A stretch of 64,000 bases of DNA from Prillingera fragicola (taxonomy: Eukaryota; Basidiomycota; Tremellomycetes; Trichosporonales; Trichosporonaceae), in the NCBI GenBank assembly GCA_002335605.1, contig BEDY01000004.1, positions 682,001 through 746,000 of the forward strand, in the 5' to 3' direction. This document shows, piece by piece, positions 32,534 through 43,200 of this stretch. The notes below the pieces were generated by a model. It had not been told where the DNA came from, made no database searches, and worked only from the letters and a program-made list of their open reading frames with translations. Numbering within the stretch: position 1 is the stretch's first letter; every line of letters starts with the position of its first letter. A program made the position numbers and the translations under genes.

Positions 32534-33787
32534 CTACTTGACACCACCAGCAGAACCACCCCGGCCATCCTTGGGAAGCGTGACGACCACCTCCTCGGAG
32601 CTGACAGAGCTCGCAGCTCCCCCAGTCGGCCGCATGTTGCCACCGAGACCCATGCCGTCGGTCTCGCCAATCGACCCAGCGCCACCGGTGGGACGCGAGC
32701 TGCCACCAAACCCAGGATCAGCCTCACCGCTCTGCGACGCCGCACCACCCGTGGAACGCATGTTGCCGCCGAGCCCAGTGTCGCGCGCTTGGGACTGGGA
32801 CGCCGCGCCGCCAGTGGACAGCATGTTACCGCCCAGACCAGTATTCGTCGGGTCGCCGGTAGAAGCGGCGCCGCCGGTCGGGAGCATGTTGCCGCCCAGG
32901 CCGGTGTTGGTCGTGTCGCCGGTAGAAGCCGCGCCCCCCGTGGGACGCATGTTGCCGCCCAACCCCATGTCGCCCGTGTCGGAGCGCGAGGCTGCGCCAC
33001 CGGTTGGGAGCATGCTGCCGCCAAACCCGTACTTGACTTCAGGCTTGGGGGTGTCCTTGGGGATGTCGTGGTGCTTGCCATGCTTGTCATGGTGTGTGCC
33101 CTGGGAGTCGTGGGACGCCTCCTTGTCATCATGCTTGTGCCTGTGGCCCAAGATGCCGCCAAACAGCGAGTGCTTCTTGTCGCCCTTCTGCTCCTCAAGG
33201 TGGGTGTCGTGGTGAGACTCGCCAGCGTGGCCGTGCTCGTGTTCCGCCTCCACCGTGCGAGTGTTGGTTGTAGTGGGGATAGGCTTTACGACTCCCACGG
33301 TCTGGGGAGGGACAGCGCGCATGTCGTCAACGGCGTCGCGGGGTTCATTGGTCGGACGCTCGTGGTAGGACACGGCATCGTGAGCAACGGGCGCCGCCGT
33401 GGGTGGCATCGCCTGGTTTTCAACAGGAGCTGAGGCTGAGGTCTTGGTGGGACGCTTGGTGCTAACTGCCGCGGTGCTGGTAACAGGTGCCAGGACGGGC
33501 GTCTTGCCACTCGTCGCACCAGCCGAAACAGTGGCGGAGTCTTGGGCAGAAGGCGTAGACACGACCGCGGGAGGCGGGACGCCTGCGCTGACGGCCGCTT
33601 CCTGTCCATCAGCCTATGACTGACGACAAGAACCTACCTCGACGAGCGAGTGCTCTACATCAGCGACGAGTCCCGAAGTGACAGGGGGAGGGAGGTCCTT
33701 GTCCGTACCCGCAGAAGGCTGGAGGTGCGACCGGAGGTTACCCAGAAGCGAGTGGGATTTGGGCTTGTCCTTGGATGGCTTGGGCAT
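32534..33787 (-). CDS. Hydrophilic repeat protein with seven GLGGNM repeats
   Basis: Two exons, 33787-33638 and 33601-32534, give 405 aa. The N-terminus is Lys/Ser-rich (MPKPSKDKPKSHSLLG), followed by an Ala/Thr/Pro region, then a His/Asp/Lys-rich stretch (HEHGHAGESHHDTH, GHRHKHDDKEASHD). The C-terminal 155 residues are seven tandem repeats of about 21 residues with the core G-(L/F)-G-G-(N/S)-M-x-P-T-G-G-A-A-S. There is no signal peptide or membrane segment. The composition (very hydrophilic, Gly-rich, His-rich) recalls hydrophilin or LEA-like desiccation proteins and metal-binding disordered proteins, but no family is recognised. A TATATA element lies about 50 bases upstream of the ATG. It sits next to an SMP-like stress gene. 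Confidence 0.75.
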
Positions 33788-34279
33788 TGTTTCGTTGGAG
33801 GAAGGTAGGGGCACAGTTGTGGGTGGTCCTTTGAAGATATATGATTCTAGCATCACTCGGGCAGGAAGCAAGCTTGGGGTTGGGAGGGCCGGGTTGGGGG
33901 CGGCAGCGCACGATAACGGGGAGGGTGTGCTTGGGTGGCAGTGGTAGACGGTGGCATGGGAGATGGATGTGTGAGCACAGAGTAACGTGTGAAGCTACTC
34001 TGTGGTGACGTGTTGAGTCCTGAGCACTGCCTTGCAATAGTGATTGCGACGACACCGGCTCTGTGCATTGGTTCGGTGCTGCTGTAGATGGTGGCCGGGA
34101 AATGATGAACAACTGGGCCACTGATTTTTTGTTTGGTTCCAATTTCATCTCGCCACGCCCTTGTCGCTCATCACTTCCTGCGTCAACAACATGTATAAAC
34201 TTGATCTCTTGGATCGATTTCACTCTCTCGTATCTCCCTGCTTTCCCAGACTATCTCTGCTGCATCTTCTCACGCCGCT
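33788..34279. other. Divergent promoter region
   Basis: About 490 bases between the repeat-rich gene (-) and F-box-like member 5 (+). It contains a TATATA element near 33837 for the minus gene and a TATAAA at 34194 for the plus gene. Confidence 0.5.
34194..34199 (+). promoter_or_regulatory. TATA box for F-box-like member 5
   Basis: TATAAA lies 86 bases upstream of the ATG at 34280. Confidence 0.45.
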
Positions 34280-35365
34280 ATGACACACGACGTTTCATCC
34301 CTCCCCATCCCTCCGGTCAAAAAGCGTCGCCTCTCGCCCACCCCACCAACAACCCCAACAATCGCCTCCCTGCGCATAGACAGTGACACCTTCCCACACT
34401 CGTCCTATCCGCACATAATGTCCTCCATTCTCTCCTACTCGCACCACACGACTCTCCTATCCTTCCGCACCATGTCCCACGCATACAGGCGCGAAGCGGA
34501 TAAACTCCTCTTCTCACACATCGTAGTCTATTCCAGCGGCCCCGACCAGTACAGCCCGCTATCTCTCCGGTCACCCTGGGGCAACCTGCCAGGTGTAAAG
34601 TGGGAAAACGACCAAACGCTGCACGACGTACGCAATGACTGGCTCGAAAAGCTGCGTCACGCCCGGATCCTCGACTACTGCACCGGAGCGAGTATCCCCG
34701 AACTCGACCCGCAGCTCGCCCAAGCCTTCTCGCAGGTCACAGTGGTGCGTCGCCACGTCCAAACCGTCAAAGCAACCCTGTTTGCTCCCACGCTGGTGGA
34801 CTGGGTGTATCACACCGAACAGGGCGAGGACGACCCGTACCAAGGCCGCCTGGGCACGCGACCGAGGGGTGTGCAGAAATACGTCCTCAATATCGTGTAT
34901 GACGGCTCGCTCCGCACCTGGGCAGACGGGCCGTTCACCACCACCACGAGTGAGATGCACGCCATCCCCGACACGGTGGTGATTGTCCTGCACCCGCTGC
35001 CGGGCGTGTCGGAGCGAGCGTGGCGGTCGTTTTTGAAATGGCTCATTTGGCGCGACATCTATGCCCGCCTCATTGCCACTGCCCATGTCTTCTGGCCCGG
35101 GACCCAGCTCACGATTGTCGGGGCGTTTGAGACGCCCGGCCGTGACTGGGGTCCCAAAGAGCAGCGGATGGTGGTCGCCACCGCGTGCCAGCATGTCGAC
35201 CCGCACCATGTTGGGGACGGGTTGCAGATGCTCGAGTTTCTCAGTGCGGCGAGCTATCGCGACCGGGTTGGGGCCGAGGCGTTTGCGATCGAGACTGGGG
35301 GGATGAATGCCCGGATCGTTTCGGAGCTGCGTCTTCAGGCGTCCATAGATGTTGATGACGAGTAG
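34280..35365 (+). CDS. F-box-like family member 5
   Basis: A single exon of 361 aa. The N-terminus carries a basic PPVKKRRLS word that could be a nuclear signal, then the family motif YPHIMSSILSY, LLSFRTMSHAY and ADKLLFSHIVVY. The middle LRHARILDYCTG matches SRILDL of member 1, and VQKYVLNIVYDG is the second family block. The C-terminus has the EFLSAASYRDRVGAEAFAIET motif shared with members 2 and 4. This is one of the cleanest members, with no intron or frame problem, and is a good reference for rebuilding the others. Function unknown. Confidence 0.78.
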   Translation: MTHDVSSLPIPPVKKRRLSPTPPTTPTIASLRIDSDTFPHSSYPHIMSSILSYSHHTTLLSFRTMSHAYRREADKLLFSHIVVYSSGPDQYSPLSLRSPWGNLPGVKWENDQTLHDVRNDWLEKLRHARILDYCTGASIPELDPQLAQAFSQVTVVRRHVQTVKATLFAPTLVDWVYHTEQGEDDPYQGRLGTRPRGVQKYVLNIVYDGSLRTWADGPFTTTTSEMHAIPDTVVIVLHPLPGVSERAWRSFLKWLIWRDIYARLIATAHVFWPGTQLTIVGAFETPGRDWGPKEQRMVVATACQHVDPHHVGDGLQMLEFLSAASYRDRVGAEAFAIETGGMNARIVSELRLQASIDVDDE

Positions 35366-35547
35366 CGCGCTCTCGCCAAGGGATACCGTCGTCGATGTCG
35401 ATGTTACAGTAGGGCTGTTAATAGAAATCTGTTGAGGGAGTTCCAGAGAGGCCGCCCGACGAGGCGACATTATGTACAAGCTCAAGGTGTGCAGTGCCAG
35501 AATGACGAGTAAAAATGCACATGCTATGCTGTATTGAAATGTAACAA

Positions 35548-37569
35548 CTACTTCTTCCTGGGCTTCCAAACCTCTCCATTCTGGTAACACACCCTCTTCT
35601 CTGCACTGTCCAACCCCTCGGCCGCAACATTAATCTCGGCCATGGCAACGGTCAACTGCACCTCCTCTTGTGGGGTCGCGGCGCGATCGGGGTGAAACTG
35701 CCGCGAGAGCGCATAGTATGCCTCACGGACCTGCGCGTTAATCTCATCTTCCTTGCGGTAGGAGACAAACGTCTGCTCGGGCTTGAGGGATAGCCGGGCG
35801 TACCATCCCTTCGGGTCGCGGATCTGTTGCTTTACCCGATGCAGGTGCGCCAGCGGATGTGATGGATGGTCGTTCGGCATGGTTCGGCCAGCAGCAGCAG
35901 TGTACTCTGCCTTGTCTGCTTCGGCGTTAAGGCCCACACTCGTCGTCCAGTCTCGCGGCGTGGCGAGTTCGTCGCGCCACTCGTGCTGGCGGCGGAGCTC
36001 GTCGCGCAGCCGTGAGATCAGGCGCTCCTTGCGCTGGACACGGCCATCGACCGAGCTCCGAACCAAGCGCGAGCGGTACGCCGCATTCGGGTCGACTTCG
36101 GCTTGTGGTGGCCGCGAGGGCGGGCGTTTGGGCTGAACGCGTGAGGGGCGCTTGAGAAGGTGCTCCGAGATTGACGGCCGCTGTGCCGCCAGCGTCGCAC
36201 GGTAGGCAGGTGCAGGGCCAGCGTTTTCGCCGCGAGCGGTGCGCTTCATATAGTTCCACACGACAGACGCATCGGGACGGCCTGCGTTGATCGGAAAGAT
36301 GGAGGGATTCTGCCACATCTCCGCTGTCATGGGGCTCCGGGCCATGGCCGCCAGCATGACGTTTTCAAACGTCTGGGTAAGCTCGTTTGTCATGCTACGC
36401 ATTTTGATCGATTCTGGAGGGGGCTCATTGGGGCCACGCCAGGGCCACGACCAAGACCGAGGTAACGGTGAACGGTAGGAAGATTCGTCGCTGTCCAGAA
36501 ATGGCGTGCGCGATTGCGGTATTGAACCTGTAGACTTTGGGCCAAGAGGTCGTGCGCGAAACCGTTCAGAGTCGACAGTATCAACAATGTATGTGGCGTC
36601 AGGGCCAATGACTTTGTAGATGAGACCTGAGCATTCGTAAGACACAGCAGTGTAGACCAGACTGACGATAGTGAGGAAAGTGGAACAGTTCCGGGGGACG
36701 AAGGAACTCGTTCTGCGTGTCTTCGGCCGTAAGATCTGTAAACAGTGTGTGCACGTCGAAAGCCGGACTAAGCTTGGCTAGCTCGCTGCGCGTGAGTTGT
36801 GGCGGACCAAATGCAAACGTGGGCGCGGTTGTCGGGTCGTATTCGGGACTTAGAATGGGCTCCCATCCGTCAACGCCTTGGCCCTTTGTGTACGATGCAG
36901 TTGTGGCTGCGGCTTCGCAAGAACCCTCATCCAAGGTGTAGACGTGGATATCGTCCTTGAAGAACAACCCGCTAAAAGACCAGACTCAGCACGGGGTCCA
37001 CATCATTGCGAACAAACTCACCTGGCCCAGTGCTCATGATCTACTGCCGCAAGGGTCCCTCCAAACAAGACAGAATACCGCGGGGTCAGAATCTGTAGCT
37101 TGCGCAAAGATTTGTGTTTCGACCCCGGTAAAGGCGACCAGCTAAACTCGCCCAAGCCAACTGTCGTCCAGAATGGCACCAACTCGGCAGTGATCGACTC
37201 GACCACTCGCGAGCTGAACCCGAGCGCACGCAGCACGGCCGACTCGCGCAGATAATCAGTTCTGTTGACCTCCAGATCCACTGGCACCATAAACCGGATA
37301 CGCTGGTGTGGATCCTGCGAGGAGAGCGCTTTCATCAGCGGTGTCGGGCTGCTGCCCTTGTTCGGCGCGGCTTCGGGACCTCTTATTACGTTTTCCTCCA
37401 ACTCGCGTTCAGGTAATTGCTTTTTTTCTTTGGTGATGATCTTGGCAAACACCTCCGAGTTTGGTCCTCCCCAGACTTCTCCTGAAAACGCCTGATGAGG
37501 TGCCCTCAAGACGTCGAGCGCGCGACTGATGACCGAGAGGACCCCCCGCGCTGGGGCAGTGCAGAACAT
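35548..37569 (-). CDS. J-domain-like protein of unknown role
   Basis: Three exons, 37569-37022, 36971-36667 and 36626-35548, give about 643 aa. The first ATG consistent with the frame is at 37569; the open frame continues upstream without ATG, so a further 5' exon is possible. The N-terminus (FCTAPARGVLSVISRALDVLR) is basic and amphipathic and could be a mitochondrial presequence. The splices rebuild HEHWASGLFFKDDIHVYTL and HFPHYRLIYKVIGPDATYIVDT. The last 90 residues (GWYARLSLKPE, EINAQVREAYYALSRQFHPDRA) form a degenerate J domain with HPD at 596-598, the signature needed to stimulate Hsp70. The remaining 550 residues match no family I recognise. A mitochondrial Hsp70 co-chaperone is a reasonable guess. 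Confidence 0.72.
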
Positions 37570-37838
37570 ACAGAGAGTTGGCGGGGGGTGGCGGGTAGAG
37601 TGCACAGCCAGCGCGGTCGCGGCTGACTCTGCTTCTCGTCGTTGCGAGTGCTGTGGTAGTTGGAGGTGAATATGTTGATGACCAGGAGTCGTATTGTTGC
37701 GGTAAAAAGTAGGTGTATCTTTCGTCCGCCGATAAGGACCGAGAGCCGAGTCGTGGATGGGATGGCTTATTGTTCCTCGCGCTGTTATGCTTTACTCTCC
37801 ATTCTATCACTCTTCTTACTCACAACTACTGGCAAACG

Positions 37839-38763
37839 ATGGACCACGGGCATGGTGGACACGGCGGCGGCGACATGGATATGCCTACGTGCTCGGTGAG
37901 CTCTAGTCACTCACCCTCCAACCAAACCTTGCTGCGCTAACTCACTACTAGATGAACATGCTCTGGAATCACCAAGTCGCAGACACATGTGTCGTCTTTC
38001 GCTCCTGGCACATCAGCACATGGTCAGGCATGCTCTTCTCCTGGTACGTTCTCGGGCCTGGCGGGCAAGTTGACCCCTCCCGGTCGGCCGACTCGGTCAC
38101 CACCATCAACACTGACGCCACAGCATGGCAATTGTAGGCATCTCGGTAGGCTATGCCGCTCTCCTCGCGCATTCGAGGCAGTATGAGCGCGCTCTCGCGC
38201 AGCAGCTCGCAGACGCTCCCCGGCCTGCGGCGGGGTATGCCGCTGTCGAAGACTTGCAGGGCAAGGTAGGCGTGTGAGTACTTCGACCCAGTTCTCGCAT
38301 CGGCTTGTCAACGCGCAGAAAGACTTGCTCGCCTGAGCTGTCTCTCTTGGGTTCTTTTGTCGCTATTAGATCCCGGGGAGATGCCAGATGTACAAGCCGA
38401 CGTCGGCGTATACTCACTGCCAGAAGCTGACACCGCAGCACCCCCGTCCCCCGCACTGCCCGTATCCGCCGCGCAGGTCTGTATGCAGCAACAGTCGGCA
38501 TTTCCTACTTTGTGAGTCCCTCCCTACTTTGGCGCGGTGGAGCTAACACGCGACAGCTCATGCTCGTGGCAATGACCTACAACACGTACCTCTGCTCGGC
38601 GATCGTTATCGGCGCCTTTGCGGGGCATTACGTTTATGAAGCTGACATGGATGTTGGGTGAGTACTCTACACAGCGTGCACTGCGTGCGCAGTGCTGCAG
38701 AGTGGCTGACGAGACAGGTCGGCTATCGCTGCGTCTCCTGTGCGCGGTCTGGCGTGCCACTGA
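37839..38763 (+). CDS. CTR-family copper transporter
   Basis: Seven exons (37839-37895, 37952-38043, 38124-38265, 38370-38389, 38439-38511, 38557-38657, 38718-38763) give 176 aa. The N-terminus is His/Met-rich (MDHGHGGHGGGDMDMP), then MNMLWN before the first helix. The second helix region AATVGISYFLMLVAMTYN has the MxxxM copper-relay motif and the third helix has GAFAG (GxxxG), both diagnostic of CTR channels. The 20-nt exon 38370-38389 is inferred because it alone restores the frame needed for RIRRAGLYAATVG; a single intron from the GTGAGT at 38276 to 38438 is the alternative. CTR trimers move Cu+ across the plasma or vacuolar membrane. The very short N-terminus is closer to vacuolar Ctr2 types. 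Confidence 0.85.
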
Positions 38764-38946
38764 TCTGGCGTGGGCCGGATAGGAGGTAACCTGAAGGGGT
38801 GTGTTGTTGGATGTATAATGTACGGTTAGCGCGGCCACGGCACAACTGACTCGTCAGACTAATGCGCAGATATCTTACATGACCCATCTAGCTCTATAAC
38901 TCCCTTTCTGCTCCCTCTGACCTCGCCTCGCCTACAGCTCGGCAGG

Positions 38947-40219
38947 CTACCTAGCGCCAGTCTCCCAACTAGCTTCCAAATGAACCACAAACCCCCTCGC
39001 GACGCCCTCGGCTGTCCACTCGCCGACACTGCGCGCACCGCTGCGCTGGGCCTGCATCTGCGCAGACTCGTATCCGCGTTTCAGGCGTTGCAACTCTGCC
39101 AGTGTCGGCCTGCGGCCTGGGGGAAGGTGAAGCACCAGCGCGGCGGACGAGTTGCGCGACGACGAAGCGCCTGTAGGTGGTGGGCCTGGCGGGGAGGGGA
39201 TGGGGAAGGTTGAGGCGCCGGGTGCGCTGGTGAGGTGGGAGAGGAGGGCGGTGACGATTGTGCTCGTCGTTGTTGTGAGGGTTTGGAGCGTGCCGGGTGG
39301 GGGTTTTGTGTTCTGAGATGTCAGCTGTGCGCTCAGTAGTCATGAGAACTGAGGAGCAGCATCCGTTCATTTGCTTCAGGAGGTCGGACGAGCAGAGGCC
39401 GAGTGTCCAGTGTTCGCCGCCAGACGCCACCCATGCCTACCCATCGCTTGCCACCAAACACCGATCAAGAACTCACATTAACGACAGCTCCAGTAGGCGG
39501 CTTCTTGTTGCCCGTCGTAATAGCTGCCCAGATAGCCTCGAACGGCGCGTCGTCCTCAGGCGCAATGGTGAACAGCGGCGAGTCCCAACGGACCATCGAG
39601 GACGGCTCTTCGTACCTCATGATTAGGTTGTCAAACCTGACTGTCAGTACGCGAAACTGCTGAGCGTCCCTACCCAGTTGTAGCACTCACGTAGCCTCCT
39701 TGTACTGCTCATTCTCCTCCCTGCTCGCGTGCCATCCACGACAAACATCAGGCCCAGCAGCGGTCCTGACAGTAGCCACGCGCACGCCTGCCTCCCGCGC
39801 GGCACAGTACATCTGATACCGAAAGCCCTTGATGTAGTTTGCACTGTCCACGATCGTGACTGTTGAGGGGGAGAGGGAGCGCTCCACAGCACAGAAGAGA
39901 GCCGCACGGGCTGGTTTTTCTGACAGTGAATCTGCTCGTCAGCGCCGAGAGGTGATGGCCCAGAGTCGAGCTCCGAGCTGCTCGTGGATAGACAGCGCCA
40001 GAGCTCACATCCACGGGCTCCCTACTCACCGTCATAAGCTGCCCGAGTGACATGCACGCCGCCGTCGCTGACGAGCACGACGTTGTCGAATTTCGGCGTT
40101 CCGTCGGCGCCGGCCGCTTGCTTGTCTGCGGCAATCTTTTCCTCTACCCATGCTTTGAGTTCCTCTGCGCGTGTGCTCTTGCCCGAGCATGGGTAGCCCG
40201 ACACTGTGACTAGAGCCAT
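38947..40219 (-). CDS. KTI12: Kti12-like ATPase, Elongator regulator
   Basis: Four exons, 40219-40030, 39919-39691, 39636-39477 and 39312-38947, give 314 aa. The protein begins with a P-loop (VSGYPCSGKST, Gly8-Ser15). DSANYIKGFRYQMYCAAREAGVR, then FDNLIMRYEEPS..RWDSPLF, are hallmark Kti12 sequences; the last is rebuilt exactly by splicing at 39691/39636. Kti12 binds tRNA through relatedness to O-phosphoseryl-tRNA kinase and supports Elongator-dependent wobble-uridine modification. The C-terminal segment has a Pro/Ser/Thr linker and a conserved LAELQRLKRGYESAQMQ helix. The short 210-base space to MDV1 makes a shared divergent promoter likely. Confidence 0.92.
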
Positions 40220-40429
40220 GCTTGCTGCTGCGCTGTGCTTTGGCGCTGGGTGTGGATAGGTGGTGATTGAGCGGGGCTGTAATTTCTTTGGCTTGCAGAC
40301 GTCACCAATCACCAACATCGACTGCCAAATGCCCCTGAACTCTCTCTCTCTCTCACCTCTTCACCCTCGCTCATCTGTCCATCCCCTCCTTGCTACTCTA
40401 CACAGCACACGACAACACCACCACCACCC

Positions 40430-42849
40430 ATGTCCCGCAACGACGGGCGGCTACCGGGCAGCAATGCCCCCGGCGCCTTTGGGTCTCTGTCCTCGGCCGC
40501 TGGCGGCACACTCTCGCTTGCAAAAGAGGTCGTCATGACCCCCTTTGCTGGCGACCACCGCCGCTCAGAGTCGATCAGGATTCTTTCAGATCGTGAGTAG
40601 ACCGATTGCGAGCATACTGCGTGCATGCAGAGGCTCGCGCAGAGGACACGGCAACACGCAAGACGACGCTGTCGCGTCACCGGCGCGTTTGGGCGATCGG
40701 TCACCCACCCGCCTCTCCTCGCCCCCGTCCCCACAACTAACACACCCAGTCGCTCCAACCCTCATGCAGCCCAAGTACTTGAACGGCAACAGGTCTTCGG
40801 GCCTTCCGCGCCCAAGCCGCAGCCTCCTGCGCCTGCCGACCTCTGGCCCCGCCGGCCTGCCGCGGTTGTCAACCAAAATGCCCTCTGCTATATCGCTCGC
40901 CATCCTCGAGAACGCCGAGGTCCTGGCACGTCTGTCGCTCGAGCCCGCGCCGCCGCGTCCAGGAGGTTCCGAGGAGCCCACTGTCTCGCTTATCCGCGGT
41001 TTCCGGGCGACTATTCCCTCGAGCGAGTTGAGCAAACAGCGCCGACGCATGGTGCGCGGCGGGATTGTTGACGAGGACCTTGGTGGCGACAAGCTCGGTC
41101 TCAAACGTCTAGGCGAGCGCGCACGCGGTCTCCTCACGGACGGCGTCGACAGTGGCGACGAAGCAAATGAGCGTAAGGCGGCAAAGGGACGCAGGAAAAA
41201 GAAACGCGAGAGCCGGCGTCACACGCGCGAGACGCAGGTGGAGAGCAAGCTGCATCTTGAAGACTTGCTGCAGCAGGCCGACGAGATTGCGCAGGATAAA
41301 GAAAACTTGCGCGTTCGACAGTCGCTGGTTCATGCCGAGATACACGAGGTTGCCGCCAAGATTGACGCGCTGGAGGAGATTCGCAGGCGGCTGGAGACGT
41401 CGCTGCTCAAGTTGCAGGAGGAGGATCTCGAGCTCGAGGATGAGTTGGAGGGCGTGCAAGAGCTCATGGCGTCGCCAAATGTCACGTCGGCCGCTGGCAC
41501 CAAGGCTCTGCCTTCGACGGCGACGAGCCCAAAGAATTCGAAGAGCTCCAGGAGGCGAAAGGGGCCCGCGTTCTTGCCCTCGGAGCACGACGAGTTGCCA
41601 TCCGGTGTTGCGTTCATGGTGAGTTTACTAAACGGTCTTGAGCTGACCACAGACCCTCACTGGCCACACCGCACCGCTCACTGCGCTCGACTTTGACGAG
41701 CCTTACGGCATGCTGGTCACCGCGGGCCAGGACGACATTGTCAAGGTTTGGGACCTGTGCGACGGCGAGGAGATTGGCCAGCTGCGCGGCCACAAGGGCA
41801 TGGTCAAGGCGGCCCAGGTCGAGGACACGCTGTGTCTCACTGGAGGTGTCGATGGCGCCGTGCGCCTGTGGGACCTGCGTCTTGTGGAGGACTACGAGGA
41901 GACGCTCAAGAACCGGAATGCCGCGCGCCGCGACCCTCTCGAGCGTATCATCGAAGGTGGCGACGAGGAGGCGGACGATGACACGGACAAGGCCGTTGGA
42001 CCCTCCGTGCGTACTCTCGAGGGCCACTCCAAGTCGGTCACTTCGATGTACTACGAGGACGGCTGCCTCGTCACTGGCTCGGCGGACAAGACAATCCGTC
42101 AATGGGACGTCGCCACTGGCCAGTGCGTGCAGACGATGGACATTCTCTGGGCCATCTCCAACCCTCCTGCCCCTCCCGCGCCGAAACGCAAGCCCCGCCT
42201 CTCGCACCGCTCGTCCACCTCCTTCGGCTCGGTCTCGTACGACGACCTCCTCCCCTCCCCCGGCGGCAGCCTCGACATTCCCGCGCCTCTATTCTCCCCC
42301 ACTGGCGCGTTTGCCGTGCCGACCCCTCCGTTCGCCGACGGGTCCTGGGACATGTACCAGGACTTTGTCGGCGGCGTGCAATTCTGGGGCTACGCGCTGT
42401 GCTCGGGCAGTGGTGACGGTGCCGTCCGTATGTGGGACATGCGTACGGGTCAGGCCCATCGCACGCTGCAGGGCCACACGGCACCGGTTACCTGCCTGCA
42501 GTTTGACGAGATGAGCATTGTTTCGGGAAGTCTGGACAAGACGATTAGGGTGAGTCGCGGCGGCATTGCAACTAGAATCCTGCTAACGGCACAGATATGG
42601 GACATGCGCATGGGCGCCGTCGCCGAGCTGCACAAGTACGAGTTCCCCGTCACGGCCGTGCAGTTTGACTCGCGCAAGGTCGTGGCGTGTGTGGGCGAGA
42701 ACGGCGTGGAAGTGTACAACCGGACGACGCATGAGCATTCCAAGCTTGTCGTCAATGGCCACACCAAGCCGGCGGAGCGGATGCGGTTTATCGACAAGTA
42801 TCTCGTTAGTGGTGGCCGCGATGGGTGTGCCAAGGTTTGGGCCATGTAG
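40430..42849 (+). CDS. MDV1: Mitochondrial division protein 1, WD40 adaptor
   Basis: Four exons (40430-40592, 40750-41618, 41653-42549, 42595-42849) give 727 aa. A Ser/Pro-rich N-terminus is followed by a coiled coil at about residues 225-305 (VESKLHLEDLLQQADEIAQ onward), then WD40 repeats from residue 345 to the end (LTGHTAPLTAL, VRTLEGHSKSVTSM, HRTLQGHTAPVTC and others). CVQTMDILWAISN between repeats is typical of Mdv1/Caf4. An insertion of about 70 residues (PAPPAPKRKPRLSHRSS onward) separates two blades. Mdv1 links the outer-membrane receptor Fis1 to the dynamin Dnm1 to drive mitochondrial fission. Intron 1 is long for this window (157 nt) and contains alternative AG sites. The gene is divergently paired with KTI12. 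Confidence 0.92.
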
Positions 42850-43200
42850 CATGCATTGGTGTTGCATTCAAGCACGAATGGGAGGAGAGGCAGCCGGACG
42901 TTGGCCAGGGGGACGCAGGAGTTCACTCCCTCACTACGCTGCAGCATCGTCGACCGCGGAGTGTCGAGAGAAGTGCTTGAGCGATACGTGCTTCGAGTGC
43001 ATGCTAGCCTTGCAGCATGCATGTCCAACGACACTCGATATGGGCTACGCCATGTACCCCGCATCATGGCAGTCACGAACCCCGCATTCGCCTCCACCCT
43101 GGTCGCACCCTCTTCACCCTGAAACGTACCAAAATCATACAGTCCTGTTGCTCTTCACACCACCACTCGTTCTCCCAACCACAAAGCAGGGCAAGGCAGG
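42850..43200. other. Intergenic region
   Basis: About 350 bases between MDV1 and the next gene on the same strand. Nothing recognisable was seen. Confidence 0.5.
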
